A stretch of 31,497 nucleotides of DNA from Saccharicrinis sp. UBA6048 (GTDB lineage: Bacteria > Bacteroidota > Bacteroidia > Bacteroidales > Marinilabiliaceae): contig DIYS01000120.1 in the NCBI GenBank assembly GCA_002429115.1, positions 1 to 31,497 on the forward strand. Direction: 5' to 3'. Each line of letters opens with the position of its first letter. Within the stretch, counting starts at the first letter, position 1. A program made the position numbers and the translations under genes. Under the pieces are notes generated by a model that was not told where the DNA came from, made no database searches, and saw only the letters and a list, made by a program, of their open reading frames with translations. This document shows positions 22,824 through 31,100 of the stretch, in pieces.

Positions 22824-24272
22824 ATGCTTAAACAGAGTTTACAACAGAAACTGCTTCAAAAACTGTCACCGCTACAAATTCAGGTGATTAAGTTGTTGGA
22901 AATACCAACGGCTCAGTTAGAACAGCGTATAAAAAAAGAGATAGAAGAAAATCCGGTATTGGAGCTTGAACGCGAACAGCAAGATCCAGATAAGGATGAG
23001 CAGGAAGCTCCGGAGCAAGAGGCTGAGCGAGATGAGCTCTCAATAGACGAATATATCAACAACGAAGATATCCCGGCATATAAGTTACAGTCGCGCAACT
23101 TCTCAAAAGATGATAAGCACGAAGACATTCCTTTTTCAACTGGGGCTACATTTCACGAACATTTAATAAGTCAGCTGGGCTTACGTATTTTAACCGAAAG
23201 ACAGCGTAATATTGCAGAATATATCATTGGGAATGTGGATGAGGACGGTTATCTGCGTCGTGAGGTAGATGAGATAATTGATGATCTGGCTTTTGCACAA
23301 AATATCGAGGTGGACGAACGCGAGGCTCTGGATGTCCTGGAAATTGTTCAGGATTTTGATCCGGCTGGTGTGGCTGCAAGAGATTTGCAGGAATGTTTGC
23401 TATTACAAATTCAACGTAAGGATCGATCATTTCCGGATATTGAGAATGCGTTTCAACTGATTAAGTATCACTTTGAGGAGTTTACTCGCAAGCACTACGA
23501 TAAAATTGCTAAGCGGCTTCATATCGACGAGGAAGAATTAAAGGATGCATTGGCTGAAATTCTGAAATTAAACCCTAAACCGGGAAGCTCATACAGCAAT
23601 CCGATGAGTAAAACGGTGCAGCATATCATTCCCGATTTTATTCTTGAAATTGAGGATGAGCAATTTCAGTTGAGCCTGAATAACCGTAATGTTCCTGAGT
23701 TACGTATTAGTAATACCTACTCAGATATGCTTCAGGATTATTCTGCAAACAAGAAAAATCAGACGCAGGATAAAAAAGATGCCGTGATGTTTGTGAAGCA
23801 AAAACTGGATTCGGCCAAGTGGTTTATCGATGCCATAAAGCAACGCCAGAATACACTTATGACCGTGATGAATTCAATTCTTGATTATCAGCACGATTAT
23901 TTCTTAGAAGGGGATGAAACGAAGATGAGACCAATGATACTAAAAGATATCGCTGAACTGACAAATCTTGATATCTCAACCATCTCAAGGGTTTCAAACA
24001 GTAAGTATATTCAAACGCATTTTGGTATTTTTCCATTAAAATATTTCTTCTCTGAGGGTATGCAAACCGATTCAGGTGAAGAAGTCAGTACGCGCGAGAT
24101 AAAAAAGATACTGGAAGAGTGTATTGCCAATGAGGATAAACGTAAGCCTCTGACTGACGATAAACTGGCGGCCATTCTGAAAGAGAAATCATACAATATT
24201 GCCCGACGCACAGTGGCTAAATATCGTGAGCAGCTTAATATTCCTGTTGCTCGTTTACGCAAAGAATTATAA
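22824..24272 (+). CDS. rpoN: RNA polymerase sigma-54 factor
   Basis: The alternative sigma factor that directs RNA polymerase to -24/-12 promoters and needs AAA+ activators for open-complex formation. The 482 residues show region I (about 1-50: QQKLLQKLSPLQIQVIKLLEIP, then EEIEENPVLELE-like sequence), an acidic linker (about 50-80), the core-binding domain (about 100-290, with the DEDGYL and FDPAGVAARDLQECLLLQ stretches), and the DNA-binding domain including the near-invariant ARRTVAKYRE RpoN box (460-469). Length is usual. No sigma-54 activator or recognisable -24/-12 site was noticed elsewhere in the window. A nested inverted repeat follows the gene. Confidence 0.97.
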   Translation: MLKQSLQQKLLQKLSPLQIQVIKLLEIPTAQLEQRIKKEIEENPVLELEREQQDPDKDEQEAPEQEAERDELSIDEYINNEDIPAYKLQSRNFSKDDKHEDIPFSTGATFHEHLISQLGLRILTERQRNIAEYIIGNVDEDGYLRREVDEIIDDLAFAQNIEVDEREALDVLEIVQDFDPAGVAARDLQECLLLQIQRKDRSFPDIENAFQLIKYHFEEFTRKHYDKIAKRLHIDEEELKDALAEILKLNPKPGSSYSNPMSKTVQHIIPDFILEIEDEQFQLSLNNRNVPELRISNTYSDMLQDYSANKKNQTQDKKDAVMFVKQKLDSAKWFIDAIKQRQNTLMTVMNSILDYQHDYFLEGDETKMRPMILKDIAELTNLDISTISRVSNSKYIQTHFGIFPLKYFFSEGMQTDSGEEVSTREIKKILEECIANEDKRKPLTDDKLAAILKEKSYNIARRTVAKYREQLNIPVARLRKEL

Positions 24273-24279
24273 CCTCATG

Positions 24280-24406
24280 GAGGTGAAGAAAACCTATACT
24301 CGCTCATCGAGCGTAGTCGAGATGAAATGACCAGTGTTGCTTATCAACAACCAATCACTTCGACTCCGCTCAGTGAACGAATGCTTACAATGTTTTTAAC
24401 CACCTC
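24280..24406. repeat. Nested inverted repeat between rpoN and the PAP2-like gene
   Basis: A 24-base arm at 24301-24324 (core GAGCGTAGTCGAGATG) is matched in reverse complement by 24356-24379 (core CACTTCGACTCCGCTCA), with 18 of 24 positions agreeing. An outer pair, GAGGTG (24280-24285) / CACCTC (24401-24406), encloses both and is followed by TTTT. Repeats of this TTCGACT-CGCTCA type are widespread intergenic elements in many Bacteroidota genomes. Here it may also work as the rpoN terminator. Confidence 0.75.
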
Positions 24407-24423
24407 TTTTAATCATATAAAAT

Positions 24424-25029
24424 ATGCGAATTTTCGCTAAAAGTTTGTCTACAGTTTTACACCCAATGTTAATCCCAACATTGGGCCTGTTTTTAATTTT
24501 TAATATTGGTGGGCATTTTTCTTACTTGCCGATCGACCATAAACGCGTCATCTATCTGATCGTATTTTTAAGTACCTGTGTACTTCCATTAAGTTTAATT
24601 CCATTATTTATTTTACTTGGGCTAATCAAAAATGTATATATGGAAGATCGTAGAGAACGATTATTTCCAACCCTTGCAACGGGTTTGTTTTATTTATTAG
24701 GGTATTTTTTTCTAAGCAGAATACCTATTGTTCCGTCCTTTATATTAGGTTTCATGCTGGCAACAATTGTAGCCATTACACTTGCTCTCAGTATCACCAT
24801 GTTTTGGAAGATTAGTATGCATATGATTGGAATAGGCGGACTTACCGGAGCCATACTGGCATTGTCTATGCGGTTTGGACTGGATATCTGGCTTATTTTT
24901 ACAGTTATAATATTATTGGCCGGATTATTAGGATCATCGCGCCTCTACCTTAAAGCACACACACCGCTTCAGGTGCATGCTGGTTTTTTACTGGGAGGCA
25001 TCGTTGTTTTTTGGGGAGTTCTTTTATAA
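24424..25029 (+). CDS. PAP2-like integral membrane protein with altered phosphatase motifs
   Basis: A 201-residue inner-membrane protein with about six hydrophobic segments. The order and spacing of short motifs recall the PAP2 (phosphatidic acid phosphatase type 2) family: an arginine-rich MEDRRERLFP near 75-84 in place of KxxxxxxRP, KISMHMIGIGGLTG near 129-142 in place of PSGH, and SRLYLKAHTPLQVHAG near 172-187 in place of SRxxxxxHxxxD. In the last motif Ser172, Arg173 and His179 are kept but the acidic residue is Gln183. It could be a lipid- or isoprenoid-phosphate phosphatase of a diverged branch, or a membrane protein that lost catalysis. It starts 151 bases after rpoN, beyond the nested inverted repeat, and converges with rpsP. 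Confidence 0.72.
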   Translation: MRIFAKSLSTVLHPMLIPTLGLFLIFNIGGHFSYLPIDHKRVIYLIVFLSTCVLPLSLIPLFILLGLIKNVYMEDRRERLFPTLATGLFYLLGYFFLSRIPIVPSFILGFMLATIVAITLALSITMFWKISMHMIGIGGLTGAILALSMRFGLDIWLIFTVIILLAGLLGSSRLYLKAHTPLQVHAGFLLGGIVVFWGVLL

Positions 25030-25113
25030 TCTCTTCTGACTAACGATGTATAATCGTTTATCGACTTAATCGGAAAATACCATTAGGTTTTGCTTGTCCT
25101 TGGCCTCCAAAAA

Positions 25114-25140
25114 GTAAAATAAGTCAGTATCTTATTTTAC
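25114..25140 (+). terminator. Perfect hairpin after the PAP2-like gene
   Basis: GTAAAATAAG (25114-25123) and CTTATTTTAC (25131-25140) form a perfect ten-base-pair stem with a seven-base loop. There is no T-run after it, so a terminator role is uncertain, but the position downstream of the + strand gene and before the rpsP terminator fits. Confidence 0.45.
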
Positions 25141-25161
25141 CCACTTCAATCATTATAAAAT

Positions 25162-25187
25162 AAAAAAGCCACCCTTTCGGATGGCTT
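25162..25187 (-). terminator. Intrinsic terminator of rpsP
   Basis: Read on the - strand: AAGCCATCC, loop GAAA, GGGTGGCTT and a T-run. The stem is complete only on that strand (a T-G pair there would be C-A on the other), which fixes its orientation to rpsP, 29 bases upstream of it. Confidence 0.85.
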
Positions 25188-25215
25188 CATATCTTTTGAA
25201 AAAGATCGGACTGAA

Positions 25216-25788
25216 TTACTCAGCAGCTGGAGTTTCCTCTGTTCCTTCTTCAGTAGCTTCTTCTTCAGCTTCCTCACCTGAAGCTTCTGCAGCAGCAGCT
25301 TTGGCAGCAGCCTCAGCTTCAGCAGCCAATTCAGCTTTCTTAGCAGCAAGAGCTTCAGCTCTTTCAGCATTGATCTTAGCTTCCTGCTCTAAACGCTCTT
25401 TAGAAGCGTCAGCTTTAGCACCTGCTAATTGATCTTTCTTAGCTTGAATCTTACCTTCTTTTTCAGTCAACCAAGCGTTGAAACGCTTTTCTGCTTCTGC
25501 CTCATCAAAAGCACCTTTCTTAACACCTTCAAGTAAGTGCTTTTTCATCATAACACCTTTGTACGAAAGAATCGCACGAGCTGTGTCAGTTGGCTGAGCA
25601 CCTTTACCTAACCAGTCAATTGCTTTATCAAAGTTTAAGTTAATTGTAGCAGGATTGGTATTTGGGTTATATGACCCAATACGCTCAATGTACTTACCAT
25701 CACGTGGTGATCTGCTATCTGCAACTACAATGTGGTAGTATGCATACCTTTTACGTCCATGACGTGCCAGTCTAATTTTTACAGGCAT
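25216..25788 (-). CDS. rpsP: 30S ribosomal protein S16 with long C-terminal tail
   Basis: A primary-type component of the small ribosomal subunit. Residues 1-85 are a standard S16 (MPVKIRLARHGRKRYAYYHIVVADSRSPRDG start in part, then YIERIGSYNPNTNP, DRA-type ARAILSYKGVMMKKHLLEG). E. coli S16 ends at about 82 residues; this protein has 190. The extra 100 residues begin with a charged helical stretch (AEAEKRFNAWLTEKEGK) and end in an alanine- and glutamate-rich low-complexity tail (from about 120). Long S16 tails are common in Bacteroidota, and the tail is in frame and followed by a good terminator, so it is not an assembly error. A complete Bacteroidota promoter lies upstream. The usual partner rimM is about 11 kb away. 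Confidence 0.97.
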   Translation of the reverse strand: MPVKIRLARHGRKRYAYYHIVVADSRSPRDGKYIERIGSYNPNTNPATINLNFDKAIDWLGKGAQPTDTARAILSYKGVMMKKHLLEGVKKGAFDEAEAEKRFNAWLTEKEGKIQAKKDQLAGAKADASKERLEQEAKINAERAEALAAKKAELAAEAEAAAKAAAAEASGEEAEEEATEEGTEETPAAE

Positions 25789-25838
25789 AGTATTACGTTT
25801 TTATAATTAAACAATTGCAAAAACTCGTTTTGCGGGTG

Positions 25839-25868
25839 CAAAGATACCTCTTTATTAATTAATTACAA
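25839..25868 (-). promoter_or_regulatory. Promoter of rpsP (TTG-N19-TAnnTTTG)
   Basis: On the - strand, TTG (complement of 25866-25868), a 19-base spacer and TATCTTTG (complement of 25839-25846) match the Bacteroidota housekeeping promoter consensus exactly, including spacing. It gives a leader of about 45 bases before the rpsP ATG. This is the clearest promoter in the window. Confidence 0.78.
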
Positions 25869-25897
25869 ATGGTTTATGATGAAATATGATTAATTGT

Positions 25898-27919
25898 TTA
25901 AAGTCCAAAGTTGTATTTTACCTTCAGCATGATCTCTCTTGAAGGCCCTGGAAATGGTGCATGCCATCCGTCAAATGGTTGTATATAGCTATATTTCTGA
26001 TTGAAAATATCATAAACTCCCAGGCCAATTTCCATTGGCAGATCAAAGGCATTGGTATAACGGGCATAAAGATTTGCAAGTAGTATTGGATCATACTCAG
26101 CCAATACAGATGCTTCCTCTATTTCATCAAAAGTTGTGTATCCGTAGGTTTTCCCTTTCAAAATTACTGATGGATTAATTGAAAGACGATCGTTTAATTT
26201 AAAATGACTCTGTAAGTTGAATTTGTGCTGAGGGAATGCTAAAACGGCGCTCTGATTATTTGGCACAGCGTAATACCCCACTTCACTAATACCGTCTACC
26301 GAGTAATATGAATAGTTGGCTTTTACATAGCCCCATTGTCCATTGTATTTAGCTTCCAACTCAAAACCTTTCGATCCATAGGCGGTTGAGTTAAAGTAGC
26401 CTTCATAATCTTCATCGTTAACACTATCATAATAATAGAAGTAAACCATTGGATCATGAATGTCGGTATAAAACAGGTTACCATTTACCGCAAAGTTTGA
26501 AGTAATCTGATACCCAAGTTCTAATTCATAAACATCACTTTTCTCTGGTTTAATATTTGGTGAAATATTGGCATAGTTACCATCTTCATTTATGCCGTAA
26601 GCAGATAAGTTGGCCACACTTGGTGTTCGAAAGGCTCTGCTATAAAGTATTTTATAATGAAATTTGCCCAAGTCCTTTGTCAGACTTACACGTGGAGAAA
26701 ATGCCCCGTCTACCATTGAGTGCTTATCGTAGCGCATACCTACGGTTACATTGGTTACTTTCGTCTTTAAAATTCCCTGCGCGAATAAAGATGTATTTGA
26801 TAAGGATAATTTATCACTACCATCGAACCAAACCAAATCACTGCCATTTGTATTGGCCTCGTCATGGTAATATTCACCGCCAACAATCACATCTAGATTA
26901 TCATTTGGCTGGTATTCCAACTGTAAATTTCCGAGTAACCTGTTAATCGATGGTTTATAATAACCACTAATTCCATCGTCTGTTCCCCATGGTTTTTGAC
27001 TTTTGTAATTAATACGCGGAGTCAATGTTAACTTTTCATTGAGATCTAATTTGTAAGAGGCGCCAGTAAATATTCCGCTAAAACTTTGGTCGTATGGCGT
27101 TTCAGACAAGCCATCGTATTGTGATACAATTTTCTGTTGATAGTCGTCATAGATAAACCTGAAATCAAAGCCTTGATTTTGAATGCCTAAATTCAAATTC
27201 GTGCTTTGAGTATTAGCTCCATCATTTGTAAGATCAAAAGAGTCGCCAAAAATATCAGTAAATATCTGATCTGAGTAGATGCCTTTCCCATAACTGGCTT
27301 TCAGGTCAATTTCCCAATAATTTATCTTTCTCGCATAGTTCATATTTACATTAGTTCGTGCTAAACTACGCTCCATCTGACCAACCTGACCAGAGACTTC
27401 CAGTCCTTGAAAATTTACCGCACGATGAGTGACGATGTTTATTACTCCCAGTTCAGCATTGCCACCATATAGTGAGGAACCTGGCCCCCTGATAATTTCA
27501 ATCTTTTGAATCTGATCAACGTTTACTCGATTTCCAAACTGAAAAGATGCATAGGCCTGTTCCTGCATTTCCTGTCCATCGATCATTACCAGAAGTTTTC
27601 CTTCATAGGCCCATAAACCTCGTATACCTGCTCCAATTGAATTAGCTACATCCATGCCAAAGTCAAAGCCAGGCACTAAATTGAGTACATCAATTAAATC
27701 CCTGGCCCCTGAATTTTGAATTTCCTCTTTTGTAATAATAGTAACAACGCCTGGAGTTTCATTAATAGATACGGAGTTTTTTGAAGCGACTGATACCTCC
27801 ATATTGAAAATATCATCTAATTCGGTATCGAAATCGACTGATTCTGCATCCTGACCATTGATTGTAGAACATATCACTACCATTATTGCACCTAGTGCAA
27901 TTCCCCTAAATTTAAACAT
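25898..27919 (-). CDS. TonB-dependent outer-membrane receptor
   Basis: A 22-strand-type outer-membrane receptor, without the STN and carboxypeptidase-like domains of the SusC protein. From the chosen start (MFKFRGIALG) it has 673 residues: a signal peptide of about 22 residues ending TINGQ, a TonB-box-like MEVSVASK near 39-46, the plug at about 50-165 (TPGVVTIITKEEIQNSGARDLIDVL, IRGLWAY, VDQIQKIEIIRGPGSSLYGGNAELGVINIVT), and the barrel to the C-terminus. An in-frame ATG nine codons upstream (27946) is possible, but the sequence AAAGGAAAGAGT directly before the inner ATG and the cleaner signal peptide favour the inner one. Vitamin B12/colicin-type or siderophore uptake is the usual role of such receptors; no neighbour reveals the ligand. 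It is divergent from dnaE. Confidence 0.93.
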   Translation of the reverse strand: MFKFRGIALGAIMVVICSTINGQDAESVDFDTELDDIFNMEVSVASKNSVSINETPGVVTIITKEEIQNSGARDLIDVLNLVPGFDFGMDVANSIGAGIRGLWAYEGKLLVMIDGQEMQEQAYASFQFGNRVNVDQIQKIEIIRGPGSSLYGGNAELGVINIVTHRAVNFQGLEVSGQVGQMERSLARTNVNMNYARKINYWEIDLKASYGKGIYSDQIFTDIFGDSFDLTNDGANTQSTNLNLGIQNQGFDFRFIYDDYQQKIVSQYDGLSETPYDQSFSGIFTGASYKLDLNEKLTLTPRINYKSQKPWGTDDGISGYYKPSINRLLGNLQLEYQPNDNLDVIVGGEYYHDEANTNGSDLVWFDGSDKLSLSNTSLFAQGILKTKVTNVTVGMRYDKHSMVDGAFSPRVSLTKDLGKFHYKILYSRAFRTPSVANLSAYGINEDGNYANISPNIKPEKSDVYELELGYQITSNFAVNGNLFYTDIHDPMVYFYYYDSVNDEDYEGYFNSTAYGSKGFELEAKYNGQWGYVKANYSYYSVDGISEVGYYAVPNNQSAVLAFPQHKFNLQSHFKLNDRLSINPSVILKGKTYGYTTFDEIEEASVLAEYDPILLANLYARYTNAFDLPMEIGLGVYDIFNQKYSYIQPFDGWHAPFPGPSREIMLKVKYNFGL

Positions 27920-28161
27920 ACTCTTTCCTTTTTTTAGTATTCCCAATTGTGCTATAATTTCCCCTTTATTACAGCTTTTAGTGTACGCTTAACGCAATTA
28001 AAATTAAAAGGTTACTAATTTGTATGAATCGAATTTTTAGTACGAAATGTCGACCAGGTGAGATGGATTCAAATTCACATGGTATCTATATAGATTGTTA
28101 TAAATCCGTTAAGACATTCACCAATAATTCGCTATTTTCGCAAACCAGCCTTGAGCAAACG

Positions 28162-31100
28162 ATGAAATCCGAAAATTCAGACACAGAGATGTTTTTAATA
28201 TTTGATACCGAAACAACAGGTTTACCTAAAAAGTGGAAAGCACCTTTAACCGATTTTGATAACTGGCCAAGGATGGTTCAGTTAGCCTGGCAATGCCATG
28301 ATATTGAAGGGAATTTCCTGTTTGCTAAAAACCATGTTATTACACCGGATGGCTATACGATTCCGGAGGATGTTGTTGAAGTACATGGCATCTCAACTGA
28401 AATTGCTCGCGAGAAAGGAATTCCTTTGAAAGAGGCCTTACTCGACTTTATGGAAGATGTCAAAAAGTCGAGGTTTATCATTGGTCATAATGTCACGTTC
28501 GATATAAATATTGTAGGCTGTGAATTGCTTCGGAGTGAGATGGACGAGACCGTGCTGACCAAGGCACCAATGCTCGATACCATGACGGGCAGTAAAGAGT
28601 TTTGTGACCTTAAACGAAATGGACAGCTTAAAAACCCAACCCTTACTGAGCTTCATTTAAAGTTGTTTGGGGTACCATTTGCAGAAGCCCATAATGCTGC
28701 TGCCGATGTGGAAGCGACTTCACGATGCTTTTTGGAGTTGATTCGTGTTGATGGATTAAGTCCTGAGCTTCATAAGATGTCGCCTAACCAGATTCAGGCG
28801 TTTAAACTCAACAACCCAACGACCGTTGAATTGGTTGGGATTAAATACGAATCCTTTAAAGTCAATACCTCGTTCGATGATATTTCCATTGAGGAGGAAG
28901 AAAAGAAGCTAAAGCAAGCCGCGGCGAATGTTGAGCAACAGCCTTTTGTACACCTGCATGTTCACTCACAATATTCAATATTGGATGGAGCGGCTAAAAC
29001 GGCTGATATTGCTGCTAAGGCAAAAGAAGATGGTATGCCAGCTGTAGCATTAACCGACCATGGTGCCATGTTTGGGAGCAAAGAGTTTCATGTGGCCTGT
29101 AAAAAGGCAGAAGTAAAACCTATCATTGGGGTTGAAGCTTATGTGGCTAAGCGTGGTCATCTGCGCAAAGATGATAAAACAGATTCCGGAGGTCATCACC
29201 TAATTTTACTGGCCAAAAATTACACAGGATATCAAAATCTTCTGAAGTTAACTTCCATTGCTCATACAACTGGTATGTACTACAAGCCGCGTATTGACAA
29301 GGAATTACTTGAGCAATACAACGAAGGAGTGATTGTTAGCAGTGCCTGTTTAGGAGGTGAAGTGGCGCAACACATCATGGCTGGTAACTTCGAAAAAGCC
29401 AAAGAAGCTATACGTTGGTTCAAAGGCGTATTTGGAGATGATTATTACCTGGAGTTGCAGCGACATAAAAACGATGATCCTCGACTTCGAACCGATGTTT
29501 GGGAAAATCAGGTAAAGGTCAATAAGGTCATTCGTGAATTAGCTGCTGAATTAGGAGTAAAGTTAATCGCGACCAATGATTCCCACTTTATAAATCCTGA
29601 AGATGCTGAAGCACATGATGTATTGGTTTGCTTGAGTACCGGGCGTGATTATGATGATCCGACACGAATGCGCTACACCAAACAAGAGTGGTTCAAAACA
29701 ACTCAGGAAATGAATGAGCTCTTTGCGGATGTGCCAGAAGCTCTGGCTAATACTGTTGAGATTGCTGATAAGGTTGAGTTCTTTGAGCTGGATTCAAATC
29801 CTATTATGCCACCTTTTGATATACCGGAAGACTTTGGTACGCTTGAATCATACACAGAGAAGTTTGATGAAGCAAAACTGATAGAGGAATTTGGTGAAGA
29901 ACGCTATGAGAAGTTGGGCGGTTACGACAAAGTGTTGCCAATTAAACTGGAGTCGGATTACCTCGAATATTTAACCTTTGAAGGAGCTAAGAAACGTTAC
30001 CCAGACGAGGAATATACCGACGATAAGCGCGAACGATTGGAGTTTGAGCTGGAGACCATTAAGACAATGGGTTTTCCTGGTTATTTCTTGATTGTGCAGG
30101 ATTTTATTAATTGGGCTAAAGATAACGGTGTGCTTGTTGGGCCAGGTCGTGGATCGGCTGCCGGGGCGGCTGTGGCTTACTGTGTGGGCATCACCGATGT
30201 GGACCCTATTAAATATGATTTGCTATTTGAGCGTTTCCTGAATCCGGATCGTATATCCATGCCCGATGTCGATATCGACTTTGATGATGATGGACGTCAG
30301 GAGGTACTTGATTACGTAACTAATAAATATGGACAGGAAAAAGTAGCACACATCTGTACTTTCGGTACAATGGCTACAAAAAGTTCCATTAAAGATGTGG
30401 CGCGTGTATTGCGTTTAGAGCTAGCTGAAGCTAACCGTCTCGCCAAACTGGTACCGGAAGCACCAAAAATGAGTTTCAAAAAGGCTTATAAAGAAGAGCC
30501 GGCTTTACTGGATGAAAAAGAGTCATCGAATCCGCTGATTGCCAAAACGATTAAATTTGCTGAGGCCCTGGAAGGTTCAGTGCGTCAAACGGGTGTTCAT
30601 GCCTGTGGTGTGCTGATTGGCAAAAATCCACTGGACGAACATGTGCCGGTGATGCCAACCAAAGGTGAGGAGTTGTTGACCACACAATACGATGGGCGTT
30701 TTGTAGAAGATATAGGTCTGCTTAAAATGGACTTTTTGGGACTTAAAACGCTGTCGATTATTAAAGAGGTTCTTGGTAATGTGAAGTTATCAAAAGGTAT
30801 TGATGTTGATATTAACAATGTCAATCTCGATGATGAAGAGACCTTCAAGTTATTCAGTCGTGGTGAAACAACGGCGATCTTCCAGTTTGAGTCGCCCGGC
30901 ATGAAAAAGCACCTGAAGGCCTTGAAACCAAACCGTTTTGAAGATTTGGTGGCGATGAACGCCCTTTATCGTCCGGGACCGATGGAATATATTCCTTCTT
31001 TTATTGTTCGTAAACATGGTAAAGAAGACATTGTCTACGATCACCCGATGATGGAGCCTTACCTGAAGGATACCTATGGTATTACGGTGTATCAGGAGCA

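Noticed and set aside
22913..23128. Serine-rich reading frame opposite rpoN
   Set aside because: It is the mirror of the acidic linker codons of rpoN and has no independent support.
25181..25432. Alanine- and serine-rich frame opposite the tail of S16
   Set aside because: It is the reverse of the Ala/Glu-rich S16 tail and overlaps the rpsP terminator; not a gene.
15787..27919. A B12 system joining the adenosyltransferase and the second TonB-dependent receptor
   Set aside because: The genes are 9.5 kb apart with unrelated genes between; no cobalamin riboswitch was recognised, and the receptor's ligand is unknown.
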